A stretch of 64,000 bases of DNA from NCBI GenBank assembly GCA_016177705.1, contig JACOUT010000018.1:62001-126000 (forward strand). Direction: 5' to 3'. Made by a program: the position numbers and the translations under genes. Source of the stretch: Deltaproteobacteria bacterium. Its GTDB lineage: Bacteria > Myxococcota > UBA727 > VGSZ01. The notes under the pieces are model-generated. The model ran no database searches. It saw only the letters and a program-made list of their open reading frames with translations, and was not told the origin of the DNA. This document shows positions 1-8,092 of this stretch, one piece after another. Within the stretch, counting starts at the first letter, position 1. Each line of letters begins with the position of its first letter.

Positions 1-164
1 GCGAGCGCGTCGAGCTCGTCCCTCACCACGCCGCCCGAGACCTTGATGACCGCGAAGCGCCGGCCGTCCACCTCGGCGAAGAGCTTGAGGTACTGATCGA
101 CCTCCTTCTTGCTGCCGAGGTTGCGCAGCAGCTTGACGATCAGATCTTCGGCGCGATCGCTCAC
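1..164 (-). CDS. argB: N-acetylglutamate kinase (possibly bifunctional synthase/kinase), N-terminus only
   Basis: Only the first 54 or so codons are in the window; the rest lies beyond the left edge. The GTG start at 164 overlaps the argE stop by four bases (GTGA), the coupling used throughout this cluster. The visible part has a short helical lead (LIVKLLRNLGSKKEVDQYL) followed by RRFAVIKVSGGVVRD, which looks like the first strand and glycine-rich loop of an amino-acid kinase fold. The lead-in resembles, from memory, that of the Xanthomonas-type bifunctional N-acetylglutamate synthase/kinase rather than a plain ArgB. The context (argF'-argG-argE) supports an arginine role. Whether a C-terminal acetyltransferase domain exists cannot be seen. 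Confidence 0.72.
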   Translation of the reverse strand, partial: MSDRAEDLIVKLLRNLGSKKEVDQYLKLFAEVDGRRFAVIKVSGGVVRDELDAL

Positions 165-1306
165 GGCATGCCTCCCGCTGGCTCCGGGCTCAGCAGACGA
201 GCATACGCGCGCGTCGCCTCCTCGAGCTGCGCCAGCGCCACCCACTCGCCGGCGGCGTGCGCCTGCGCGATGTCGCCGGGGCCGAACACGAAGGCGCGCG
301 CGCCGCCCTCCGAGAACAGCGCCGCCTCGGTGAAGAAGTCGACGGGGTCGCCGAGCGCCAGGCCGAGCGACGCCACCAGCCGCTCCGCGTCGTCGGAGCG
401 GCGGCCCGGCGCCGGCAGCGGCGGCGCCACGTAACCCGTGATCCACTCGACGCGATCGCGGTCCGGCGCCAGCGCGCACAGCTCCTCGACCACGCTCGCC
501 GAGTCGATGCCGAAGGGCGGGCGCACCCCGAAGCGCAGCTGGCAGCTCGCCGCCACCATGTTCGACTTGATGCCCCCCTCGATGGTGCCGAGGTTGAAGC
601 GCAGCTCCGGCCGACCAGCCGCCAGCTCGAGCGCGCGGTGCGCCCAACGCACGGCCTGGTGGTTGGCGCTGTCGGCGAGCGCGTGAGGTCGCGAGGCGTG
701 CCCGCCAAAGCCGCGAAAGACGCCGACACCGGTGCCGATCCCCCGGTGGACGCACACGGCCTTGCAGGCGGTGGGCTCGGCCACCATGACGTCGAGGCTG
801 GCGGTGGGGTGCTCAGCGACGAACGTGCGCACGCATCTGGACGATCCCGCTTCTTCGTCCGAGGTGAGCAGCAGCGCCGCCGGACCGCTCGTCTCCTCGG
901 CGGCCCGCAAGTAGCACGCGAGCGCACCCTTGATGTCGCAGGCGCCGAGGCCCACCGCGCGCGCGTCGGCGCGCGGCGTCGTGAGGTCGCCCGGGTCGAA
1001 GCGCCGGGGCGCCGCGTTCGAGCCGTCGTGCAGCGCCAGCTCGAAGGGGTTGGTCTGCCACCCGTCGTCGAGCGGCACGGTGTCGACGTGCACGTTGACG
1101 AGCGGTCGTCCGTGCGCGGCGCCCCGCTCGAGCAAGAGCCACCGACACCCCTCGCCAAGGTCGCGGTCTTCGACGACGGCGTAGCCATGCGCGCCGAGCG
1201 CCCCGCGCGCGTAGTCGTAGAGGGCCGCGACCCCAGCCGGGTCGCGCGGCGGGTTGCGCGTGTCGCAGCCGACCAGGCGCGCGAGGTGCTCGAGCGTGCG
1301 CTTCAC
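161..1306 (-). CDS. argE: M20-family acetylornithine/acetylcitrulline deacetylase
   Basis: Zinc metallopeptidase-fold deacetylase of 381 aa, normal for ArgE. Visible metal/catalytic motifs are HVDTVP (H73, D75), GACDIKG (D124) and SDEEAG (E151/E152). I chose the GTG start at 1306 because it overlaps the argG stop by GTGA and because upstream codons in this frame are only the shadow of argG; the downstream end overlaps the argB start in the same way. Because the neighbouring carbamoyltransferase looks specific for acetylornithine, the likely substrate is N-acetylcitrulline, with deacetylation after carbamoylation as known in Xanthomonas; that is inference. A plain acetylornithine deacetylase is the alternative. 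Confidence 0.88.
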   Translation of the reverse strand: MKRTLEHLARLVGCDTRNPPRDPAGVAALYDYARGALGAHGYAVVEDRDLGEGCRWLLLERGAAHGRPLVNVHVDTVPLDDGWQTNPFELALHDGSNAAPRRFDPGDLTTPRADARAVGLGACDIKGALACYLRAAEETSGPAALLLTSDEEAGSSRCVRTFVAEHPTASLDVMVAEPTACKAVCVHRGIGTGVGVFRGFGGHASRPHALADSANHQAVRWAHRALELAAGRPELRFNLGTIEGGIKSNMVAASCQLRFGVRPPFGIDSASVVEELCALAPDRDRVEWITGYVAPPLPAPGRRSDDAERLVASLGLALGDPVDFFTEAALFSEGGARAFVFGPGDIAQAHAAGEWVALAQLEEATRAYARLLSPEPAGGMP

Positions 1307-2508
1307 TTCGTGCGCGGCTTCTGGTTGATGCGCGACGACAGCGTCGACGACATGCCGTAGAGCAGGATGAAGCCCTCCGCCTCGGCGGCGCCCCAGTCGG
1401 CCGACTGCGCGTACACCGCGCCCTTCTTCCTCAGGATGTGCTCGCTCTTCACCTCCACCGGCAGCGCCTGGCCGCCCCAGGTCTCGAGCGTGACGTCGCC
1501 GGTGACGAAGGCCTGGCTCTCGTCGAGGTAGGCCTCGAGATCGTCCTTGAGCGGCTCGTAGAAGAAGCCCTTGTAAACCAGCTCCACCCACTTCTTGGCC
1601 ACCAGGGGCTTGAAGGCGTTCTGCTGCGCGGACAGCACGCTCTCCTCGAGCGCGCGGTGCGCGGTGATGAGGCCCGACAGACCCGGACACTCGAAGACGA
1701 TGCGGCCCTTGAGCCCGATGGTGGTGTCGCCGGTGTAGATGCCGCGGCCTACGCCGTAGGCGCCGAGCTTGGCGTTCAGCGCCTTGAGGATCTCGGGACC
1801 GGCCATCTTCTTGCCGTCGAGGCTGACCGCCGCGCCGCGCACGAAGCCGATGGTGACGCGCAGCGGCGTCTTCGGCCACGCCCGCGGGTGCGCGCACACC
1901 GTGTAGGTCTCATCGCCAGGGGCGAGCCACTCGTCGACCTCCGAGCCCGACGAGGTGGTGCCGAGCACGTTGGCGTTGATGCTGTACTTGCCGCTCTTGC
2001 TCGGCACGGAGAAGCCGCGCGCCTCGAGGTACTGCGCCTCGTAGGCGCGCACGGAGGTGTGCTCCTTCTGGATCTCGCGGATGGGCGCCAGGATGGTGTA
2101 GTCGCCGAGCGAGCGCACGCTCTGGTCGAAGCGGAACTGATCGTTGCCCATGCCGGTGCAGCCGTGGGCGAACAGCTTGGTCTTGTGCTGGTCGCAGAGC
2201 GCGAGCGCCCGCTCGACGATGACGTAGCGGTCGGAGACCAACAGCGGGTAGACGTCGCCCCAGAGCTGTCCGCCCTTGACCAGCGGCACTACCACGTCGT
2301 GCCACACCGCCTGCGAGGCGTCCTCGGTGACGTGCTCGACGGCGCCAAGCGAGAGCGCGCGAGCGCGGATCGCCTCGCGCTCGGCGGGGGTGGTGGCCCC
2401 CGTGTCGACGAACACGGTGACGACGTCGTAGCCCTTCTCCTTCAGCCAGGGCACGCAGAAGCTCGTGTCGAGCCCACCGGAGAACGCCAGCACCACCTTT
2501 TCGGCCAT
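1303..2508 (-). CDS. argG: Argininosuccinate synthase
   Basis: 401 aa enzyme joining citrulline and aspartate with ATP in the cytoplasm. The N-terminal PP-loop SGGLDTS (residues 10-16) and the HGCTGMGNDQFRF block are diagnostic. The ATG at 2508 has a good Shine-Dalgarno (AAGGAG, five bases upstream). The gene lies 40 bp downstream of the carbamoyltransferase gene and overlaps the deacetylase start by four bases, so argF'-argG-argE-argB is very likely one transcript. Length is close to the 400-residue class of ArgG. No argH is seen in the window; it may lie beyond the left edge. Confidence 0.95.
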   Translation of the reverse strand: MAEKVVLAFSGGLDTSFCVPWLKEKGYDVVTVFVDTGATTPAEREAIRARALSLGAVEHVTEDASQAVWHDVVVPLVKGGQLWGDVYPLLVSDRYVIVERALALCDQHKTKLFAHGCTGMGNDQFRFDQSVRSLGDYTILAPIREIQKEHTSVRAYEAQYLEARGFSVPSKSGKYSINANVLGTTSSGSEVDEWLAPGDETYTVCAHPRAWPKTPLRVTIGFVRGAAVSLDGKKMAGPEILKALNAKLGAYGVGRGIYTGDTTIGLKGRIVFECPGLSGLITAHRALEESVLSAQQNAFKPLVAKKWVELVYKGFFYEPLKDDLEAYLDESQAFVTGDVTLETWGGQALPVEVKSEHILRKKGAVYAQSADWGAAEAEGFILLYGMSSTLSSRINQKPRTK

Positions 2509-2548
2509 GTCCTACTCCTTGCGGGTGTGCGGTCCCCGAGACCCGCGC

Positions 2549-3565
2549 TCAGCGGGCGATCAGCCGGCGCAGCAGCGCCTTTTGCACGTGCAGCCGGTTT
2601 TCGGCCTCGTCGATGTGGATGGCGCGCGGGCTGTCGAGCACCTCGTCGGTGACCTTGACGTTTCGGCGCACCGGCAAGCAGTGGGAGAAGAGCGCGTTTG
2701 GCGTCTGCGCCATCTTGGCCGCATCCACCATGAAGTGTCGCGCAGCCTCGCGCTGCGGCTTCTCCTCGTCCCAGCGGCCGAAGAAGGGGAGCGCTCCCCA
2801 GCTCTTGGCGTAGACCACGTCGGCGCCCAGGTAGCCCTCCTTGGGGTCGTGCGTGATCTTGAGCGCTCGCCCGTGGTGGCGGCACATGTCCTCGGCCGCC
2901 TTCAGGTAGCGCTCGTCGAGCAGGTAGTCGGCCGACGGGCAGAGCAGCGTCACGTCGAAGCCGAACTTGGCCGCGATGATGAGCGCGCTGTTGGCGACCG
3001 CCGTGTTGAGCGGGCGCGGGTGGTAGGTCCAGGTGAGCGTGAAGCGCTTGCCGTCGGTGGCCCCCAGGCGCTCCTGCAACGCCATCAGCAGCGCCAGCTC
3101 CTGGCAGGGGTGCGTGATGGTCTCCATGTTGATCACGGGCACGGTGGCATGGCGCGCGAAGGCCTGAACGACGCTGTCTTTGCGGTCGTCCTCCCAGCGC
3201 TGGAACTTGGGGAAGGCGCGCACCGCGATGGCGTCGACGTAGCGCGACAGCACCTTCGCCACCTCGCGCACGTGCTCCTCGGCGTCGCCGTCCATCACCG
3301 GCGTGCTGCCGTCCAAGAGCTCGGCGAACTCGATGGGCCAGGCACCCTTGCCCGGCTCGAGCACGATCGCCTTGCCGCCGAGCTGGTGCACGCCGAGCTC
3401 GAAGGTGGTGCGCGTGCGCAGCGACGGGTTGAAGAACAACAGCGCCACGCTCTTGCCTTCCAGCTCCCGGCCGATCGGGTGCTTCTGGAGTGCGCGCGCG
3501 TCGTCGAGCAGGCCCTGCAGCTCGGCGCGCGACCAGTCGAGCGTGGAGAGGAAGTGGCGCGTCAT
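2549..3565 (-). CDS. argF': N-acetylornithine carbamoyltransferase
   Basis: 338 aa transcarbamylase. The carbamoyl-phosphate loop FFNPSLRTRTTF (residues 44-55), the ITHPCQE block, WTYHPRPLNTAVANS and the C-terminal HCLPVRRN loop are all present. The overall sequence follows the Xanthomonas acetylornithine enzyme closely as I recall it, including WPIEF followed by VMDGDAEEH, which supplies the glutamate (here about E96, Glu92 in the Xanthomonas enzyme) that distinguishes acetylornithine from ornithine or succinylornithine enzymes. The reading frame extends upstream, but I start at ATG 3565, matching family length. It heads the arginine operon and is divergent from the phosphatase gene at 3642. 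Confidence 0.9.
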   Translation of the reverse strand: MTRHFLSTLDWSRAELQGLLDDARALQKHPIGRELEGKSVALLFFNPSLRTRTTFELGVHQLGGKAIVLEPGKGAWPIEFAELLDGSTPVMDGDAEEHVREVAKVLSRYVDAIAVRAFPKFQRWEDDRKDSVVQAFARHATVPVINMETITHPCQELALLMALQERLGATDGKRFTLTWTYHPRPLNTAVANSALIIAAKFGFDVTLLCPSADYLLDERYLKAAEDMCRHHGRALKITHDPKEGYLGADVVYAKSWGALPFFGRWDEEKPQREAARHFMVDAAKMAQTPNALFSHCLPVRRNVKVTDEVLDSPRAIHIDEAENRLHVQKALLRRLIAR

Positions 3566-3641
3566 CTGCACATTCGTATGCAGCGCGCCCCGCGCGTCAA
3601 CGGCCTCCCCGACGAGCGGCGGCTGTAGTAGCAGAGCCGCC

Positions 3642-4199
3642 ATGAGCTCGAGACCGCGCGCCTCCTGCCGTCCGCTCCTCGCCCGTTTGTTGGCGCCGCT
3701 GCTGGCGCCGCGGTGCGTGCAGCTCGCGCTGCTGCTCGCGCTCGTCGGGGCCGCCGCGCCGGCGCTGGCGCTGAAGGCGGTGTTCGTGGTGCGCCACGCC
3801 GAGAAGGCGAACCAGACCGACAAGGACCCGGAGCTGTCGCTCTACGGCGAGGACCGCGCCATCGCGCTCACCCGCCTGGTGCGCGGCACCACCATCGACG
3901 CGGTCTTCGTCACCGAGCTGCGCCGAACGCGCGACACCGCGGCGCCGCTGTGCAGGCAGCGCGCGCTCAAACCAACCGTGGTCAAGGCCGGCGACACCCC
4001 TGGCCTGCTGGCGCAGCTTCGGGCCCTGCCCAAGGACGCCGTCGCCGTGGTGGTCGGTCACTCGAACACCGTCCCCGAGATCCTCGCCGGGCTCGGCGTC
4101 AAACAGAAGATCGAGATCCGGGACGACGAGTACGGGCGGGTCTTCGTGGTCGTGCCGGGGCCCGACGGCGCCGCCACCATGCTCGAGCTCGAGTACTGA
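3642..4199 (+). CDS. SixA-like histidine phosphatase, exported
   Basis: 185 aa with a long positively charged hydrophobic N-terminus (to about residue 45, ending APALALKA) that looks like a signal peptide. The mature part starts with VVRHAEK, the RH(G/A)E phospho-histidine motif of the histidine phosphatase superfamily, and carries VVVGHSNTVPEIL, supplying the second catalytic histidine. The small single-domain size fits SixA-type phosphatases or phosphoglycerate mutase-like periplasmic enzymes; the substrate cannot be deduced. It is transcribed divergently from the arginine operon and ends just before a long hairpin separating it from convergent mutS2. Confidence 0.8.
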   Translation: MSSRPRASCRPLLARLLAPLLAPRCVQLALLLALVGAAAPALALKAVFVVRHAEKANQTDKDPELSLYGEDRAIALTRLVRGTTIDAVFVTELRRTRDTAAPLCRQRALKPTVVKAGDTPGLLAQLRALPKDAVAVVVGHSNTVPEILAGLGVKQKIEIRDDEYGRVFVVVPGPDGAATMLELEY

Positions 4200-4204
4200 G
4201 GGTC

Positions 4205-4316
4205 CATCGCAAGATCGGCTGCGGCGGCGTTGGCCGACTTCGGCGCTCGCTCACATACGGGGAGTATGCTCGCTTCGCGCCTCGCCGGCCGCCTTGCCTC
4301 GCTCGATCTTGCGATG
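4205..4316. repeat. Long imperfect hairpin element between convergent genes
   Basis: A 13-bp perfect inverted repeat (CATCGCAAGATCG, 4205-4217, against its complement at 4304-4316) encloses a central CATAC/GTATG stem (4254-4258 and 4264-4268) with a five-base loop. The arms between are partly complementary (CGCTCGCTCA against CTCGCTTCGCG and flanks), so the whole 112 bp can fold as one long imperfect hairpin. It exactly fills the gap between the convergent phosphatase and mutS2 stops. It could serve as a bidirectional terminator or be a dispersed REP/MITE-like repeat; only one copy is in the window, so dispersal is unproven. Confidence 0.6.
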
Positions 4317-4344
4317 TCCCCTACGGCCGGTGGCCGGCGCCCGC

Positions 4345-6477
4345 TCAACCGTTCTTCTTGCTTCGTCCGCCGGCCTTGTCCGCGGTTGGCGCGAGCAGCG
4401 TTTCCTTCTTCACACGCAGCTTGACGGCCCCGCGCGCCACCACCACGTCGTCGCCGTCGACCTCGAGCACCGTCAGGCGCGTGCCCGGCATGGCCTCCAC
4501 CTCAACCGCCGCGCCCACCGTCACGCTCGCGGGCCGCGCGCGCTCGAACGGCGAGCGCGCCTCGGCGAGCGCGCGCTGCTCCAGCTCCTGCAACTGGTGG
4601 CTGGCGGTGTTGAGCGCGCGGGCGTCGGCGCCGCCCTTGGCGGCCTCGATGGCCTTGGCGACCTCGCGTCGCGCCTCGGCCAGCTCCTCGGCGAAGGCCC
4701 GCTTGCCCTCGCGGCGCAAACGCTGGCTCTCGGCCGTCACCTCGGCGATGCGTCGCTCCAGACGCTCCGCGTCCGCCGCGAGCGCAGCTTTGGCCTCCTC
4801 GGCCTCGCGCAGCCGCTCCGCCAGGTGCGCGCGCTCCTCGGCGAGCGCCTTGAGCACGCCCGAGAACTCCTTGTCGTCCGGCGAGACCAGCCGATCGGCG
4901 CGCTCGATCACCGCCTCGGGCAGGCCGTAGCGCCGGGCGGCGTCGAGCGCGTTCGAGGTGCCGGCCTGATCGAGCGCGAGATGGAAGGTGGGGCGACCGG
5001 CGGGGTCGAGCGCGACGGAGGCGTTCCTGAACGACCCGCCGGCCAGGCCGAGCGCCTTGAGCCGCTCGTAGTGCGTGGTGGCGACGATGTAGGCGCCCTG
5101 GTCGACCACGTGCTCGAGCAACGCCTGGCCGAGCGCCGCGCCTTGCGCCGGGTCCGTGCCGGCGAGCAGCTCGTCGAGCAGGCACAAGACCGGCCCGCGA
5201 CCGCGGTGCGCTTCGATCTCGGCGAGCACCTCGCGCAGCAAGACCAGGTGGCCGGAGAAGCTCGACAGCGCGCCTTCCAGGCTCTGCGCGTCACCGATGA
5301 CGCAGGCAACCGCTGCAAACGGCGCCACCGCGGAGTCCTCGGCCACGGGCGCGGGGATGCCGGCGCGCGCGAGCAGCGCGATCAGGCCCGCGGTCTTGAG
5401 CGCCACCGTCTTGCCGCCCGCGTTCGGCCCACTGATGACCAGCGCGCGCGCCGCGCCGAGCGCGATGTCGTTGCCGACCACGGGCGGCGCGTGCTGTCCC
5501 GCGCGCTCGGCCTCGCCCTTGAGCCAGGCGAGCAGCGGGTGGCGCGCCTTGCGCAGCGCCAGCGGGCGCGCGGCGTCCACCTCCACCAAGCGGCCGCCGG
5601 TGCGCGCCGCGAGCGTGCCCCGCGCGAACGCCGCCTCGAGGTGCCCGGCGTGGATCAGATCCGCCCGAAGTCGCGGCGCCAGCTCGGCGACCTCCGCCGA
5701 CAGCTCCGCGAGGATGCGCTGCTCCTCCTGCTCCACTTCGGCGGTCGCGATCTTGATGCGGTTGCCGATCTGCAAGAGCGCACGCGGCTCGACGAAAACG
5801 GTCTGGTGGGTCTGCGAGGCGTCGTGGACGATGCCCTCGACCCGCCCCTGGAATTCGCTCTTGACCGGCAGCACGTAGCGGTCGTTGCGCACCGTGAAGT
5901 TGCGGTCACGCAGCAGCCCCTCATCGTCGAGCTCTCGGATCAAGGTGCCGAGCAGCGTCTGCGCCTCGCCGCGCAGGCCGCGCACCTTGTGACGCAGCGC
6001 GCCCAGCTCGGGGGAGGCGTCGTCCGTCAGCTTTCCTTGCTCGTCGATGCTGCGCACGACGCGCTTGGCGAAGCGCCGCTCCTCCGCGATGGCACGACCG
6101 ATCGCCCCAAGCAGGGGCGCCGCTTCTCCCTGGAACGCCATCACGTCGTGCAGGCGTCCGAGCGCCTCCTGGGTGCGCGCGACATCGAGCAGGTCGAGGG
6201 TGCCGAGCGTCGTGCCCTTCTGCGCCGCCACCAGCGCCGGCCGGATGTCCCTCACCGAGCCGAAGTCGGGTGCGACCCGCCGCTCCACCGCCTGCGCCGC
6301 CTCCATGGCCTCCGCGCCGCGCTCGTGCAGCAGCGCGCGCGCGGTGGGGAAGGGCGCTTGCGCGAGCGCCTCCTTGCCGAAGGTCGAAGGGCAGAGCGCG
6401 GCGAGCACGCGCTGGATCTCGACGAAGCCGAGGTCGCGCGCGGCGCGGTCGGAGAGGTGCAGCGGCTCGAGATCCAC
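4345..6477 (-). CDS. mutS2: MutS2-family ATPase lacking an Smr domain
   Basis: 710 aa. Order: N-terminal core and clamp regions (to about 320), with RNDRYVLPVKSEFQGRVEGIVHDASQ typical of MutS2; Walker A GPNAGGKT (350-357); Walker B CLLDELLAGTDP; THYERLKAL switch region; a charged coiled coil (about 540-640); and a KOW-like C-terminal stretch ending in Lys/Arg residues. Bacillus-type MutS2 proteins are near 785 aa and end in an Smr nuclease domain. Here the protein stops at the KOW-like part and no Smr LDLRG-type motif is visible. Family members act on recombination intermediates or collided ribosomes. The start at 6477 gives the expected N-terminus. Confidence 0.92.
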   Translation of the reverse strand: MDLEPLHLSDRAARDLGFVEIQRVLAALCPSTFGKEALAQAPFPTARALLHERGAEAMEAAQAVERRVAPDFGSVRDIRPALVAAQKGTTLGTLDLLDVARTQEALGRLHDVMAFQGEAAPLLGAIGRAIAEERRFAKRVVRSIDEQGKLTDDASPELGALRHKVRGLRGEAQTLLGTLIRELDDEGLLRDRNFTVRNDRYVLPVKSEFQGRVEGIVHDASQTHQTVFVEPRALLQIGNRIKIATAEVEQEEQRILAELSAEVAELAPRLRADLIHAGHLEAAFARGTLAARTGGRLVEVDAARPLALRKARHPLLAWLKGEAERAGQHAPPVVGNDIALGAARALVISGPNAGGKTVALKTAGLIALLARAGIPAPVAEDSAVAPFAAVACVIGDAQSLEGALSSFSGHLVLLREVLAEIEAHRGRGPVLCLLDELLAGTDPAQGAALGQALLEHVVDQGAYIVATTHYERLKALGLAGGSFRNASVALDPAGRPTFHLALDQAGTSNALDAARRYGLPEAVIERADRLVSPDDKEFSGVLKALAEERAHLAERLREAEEAKAALAADAERLERRIAEVTAESQRLRREGKRAFAEELAEARREVAKAIEAAKGGADARALNTASHQLQELEQRALAEARSPFERARPASVTVGAAVEVEAMPGTRLTVLEVDGDDVVVARGAVKLRVKKETLLAPTADKAGGRSKKNG

Positions 6478-6570
6478 GGCCGCGTTGTGCCCGAAAGGCC
6501 CACCACGCGAAAGCCGGGGAGTTGCCCAAGCGGGCTGGCGCGCGCTCCCGCTGATCTGTCAGGGTTGGGC

Positions 6571-7392
6571 ATGGCCGCGCCGCGCCTGCCGATGCTCGCC
6601 ACGCTCGCGGCGGTGCTCGTCGCCTGCGCTACCCCGGCGGCGCCACCGTCACCCCGCCACCACCTCGGCGCCGTGCTCGGCGACTCCGCGGCGGCGACCA
6701 CGCTCGAGCCGGCGGCCGGCGGCAGGAGCGAGAGCGATCGCTCCCAAGCACAGGCGCTGGTCGACGCGGCCGCCGAACGCCGTACGCACGGCGACTTCTT
6801 CGGTGCCGAGACCGCCGCTGCGGAGGCGCTCCGCCTCGACCCGGGGCTCGCGGCCGGCCACGCCGAGTGGGCGCTCGCCGCCGAGGCGCTCGGTCGCCCG
6901 GTCGAGCTGGTGGCCGCCCACTACTCGCTCGGCGCTCGCCTCGCGCCCGACGACGCACGCGCGCAACTCGTCGAAGCCGCCTGGCATGTGCGCAGCGGCG
7001 ACGGCGGGCGCGCGCTCGAAGCGATCGACCGCGCGCTGCGCGCCGAGCCCAAAAACGCCGAGGCGCTGACGCGCAAGGGCGACGTGGTGCTGAGCCAGGG
7101 CGCCGCCGCGGCGGCGCTCTCCTACTATCAGGCAGCGCTGGCGCTCGAGCCGAACCGGGTGCCGGCGCTGGTCGGCATGGCGGACGCCGCCGAGCGGGCC
7201 GGCGACCTCGCCGCGGCGGAAGCTGCACTGCGCGCGCTGATCGGCGAGCTACCGGAAGCCACGCTGTATCGCTCGCGCTTGATCGCGTTCTTGCGGCGGT
7301 CCGGTCAGGTTGCGCGTGCCGACGCGGAACAACGCCTGCTCGACGCCAAGGAGCCGAAGGACGCTCGCAAGCTCCGCAAGCTCCGGCGTTGA
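6571..7392 (+). CDS. TPR-repeat lipoprotein
   Basis: 273 aa. A short hydrophobic N-terminus ends in LVACA, a lipobox with Cys near residue 19, so the protein is probably lipid-anchored. The rest is a series of 34-residue helical TPR-like units (AETAAAEALRLDPGLAAGH, ALEAIDRALRAEPKNAEAL, ALSYYQAALALEPNRVPAL), implying a protein-binding scaffold. The C-terminus is Lys/Arg-rich. It is divergent from mutS2 with a 93-bp gap. The upstream part of this open frame (from 4294) is mutS2 antisense and not coding. The partner is unknown. Confidence 0.8.
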   Translation: MAAPRLPMLATLAAVLVACATPAAPPSPRHHLGAVLGDSAAATTLEPAAGGRSESDRSQAQALVDAAAERRTHGDFFGAETAAAEALRLDPGLAAGHAEWALAAEALGRPVELVAAHYSLGARLAPDDARAQLVEAAWHVRSGDGGRALEAIDRALRAEPKNAEALTRKGDVVLSQGAAAAALSYYQAALALEPNRVPALVGMADAAERAGDLAAAEAALRALIGELPEATLYRSRLIAFLRRSGQVARADAEQRLLDAKEPKDARKLRKLRR

Positions 7393-7402
7393 CGGCTTCT
7401 CC

Positions 7403-7714
7403 TCAGCCCTTGACGCACGCCGCGCCCTCGGCGACCCGCCGACGTAGGATGCCGCGCAGCTCCCGCTTGAGTAGCTCGATCACGCTTGGGCCAACCACCC
7501 TGCCGGTGCGCCGCTCGATCCAGGTGCACGCCAGCGCGACCGCATCGTCGCATGCGCGGGCGTTGGCGCGGGCGTTGGCTCGCTCGAGGAAGTGCGCGAC
7601 GCCGAAGCGCTCGACCAGGATGGCCAGCAGACGGCGGCCGCGTCGCACGTGCTCGAGATCGTAGGTTGCTGCGGTCACTCGGCGATCTTGTTCGGCGCGC
7701 GTGCTCACGGCCAT
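7403..7714 (-). CDS. Hypothetical protein, 103 aa
   Basis: No family recognised. Reading from ATG 7714, codons have strong G/C third positions, which supports coding. The protein is Arg/Ala-rich and probably helical, with no membrane segment or signal peptide, and contains RRLLAILVERFGVAHFLERANARANARA. An in-frame ATG at 7789 would add 25 Gly-rich residues and seems less likely. It is convergent with the TPR lipoprotein gene, stops eleven bases apart. Confidence 0.55.
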   Translation of the reverse strand: MAVSTRAEQDRRVTAATYDLEHVRRGRRLLAILVERFGVAHFLERANARANARACDDAVALACTWIERRTGRVVGPSVIELLKRELRGILRRRVAEGAACVKG

Positions 7715-7915
7715 TTCTTCGCCGCCGGCGCCCTCGGGAGCATGGCGTCGCCCGCCGTCGCCACCCGCCCACACCACCGCCAACGGCACCAGGGTCCCTG
7801 GTCCGGCAGTTTCACTCGATAGTTGAATGCTTGGCGCGCTGATTTCAGGGGTGCGCGGCCCCTTCGGCGAATCATCGACGCTGTACGGAAAAGAACGACA
7901 ACGTCGAAACGCCTC

Positions 7916-8008
7916 GCTGGCCGCCGTCTTTCAACGGCGGCCAGCTGGGTCGTCCACTTCGGGACTCCCCGTTGCTGACAATGTCAGCGAGGCCCTCTCG
8001 AAGAGAGG
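7916..8008. other. Cluster of three hairpins
   Basis: Three close inverted repeats: a perfect 12-bp stem GCTGGCCGCCGT/ACGGCGGCCAGC with a six-base loop (7916-7945); GCTGAC/GTCAGC with a three-base loop (7974-7988); and CCTCTC/GAGAGG with loop GAA (7994-8008). They lie just downstream of the micro-ORF at 8027-8092 when read on the minus strand, so they may form its 3' end. None is followed by a clear T-run, so they are not obvious intrinsic terminators. A structured RNA is an alternative. Confidence 0.5.
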
Positions 8009-8026
8009 CTTGGGCAGAGGCGAAGC

Positions 8027-8092
8027 CTAGTGCTTCTTCGCCTTCTTCTTGCCCTTCTTCTTGCCAGCCTTCTTCTTCTTCTTGGCAGCCAT
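8027..8092 (-). CDS. Lysine-rich 21-residue microprotein
   Basis: Reading ATG 8092 to TAG 8027 gives 21 residues, thirteen of them lysine, with the remainder Ala, Gly, Met and a terminal His (starts MAAKKKKKAGKKKG). An excellent Shine-Dalgarno, AGGAG, lies six bases upstream, and a small CGTGG/CCACG hairpin sits just before it (8107-8119). The composition resembles histone-H1-like tails, suggesting nucleic-acid binding. It lies alone in a lower-GC gene-poor stretch with hairpins at its 3' side. It could also be a fortuitous AAG run; the ribosome site is the main argument for a real gene. Confidence 0.5.
   Translation of the reverse strand: MAAKKKKKAGKKKGKKKAKKH

Noticed and set aside
2549..3823. 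Longer N-terminus for the carbamoyltransferase (start at 3823)
   Set aside because: The added 86 residues are antisense to the phosphatase gene and absent from the family; ATG 3565 gives normal length.
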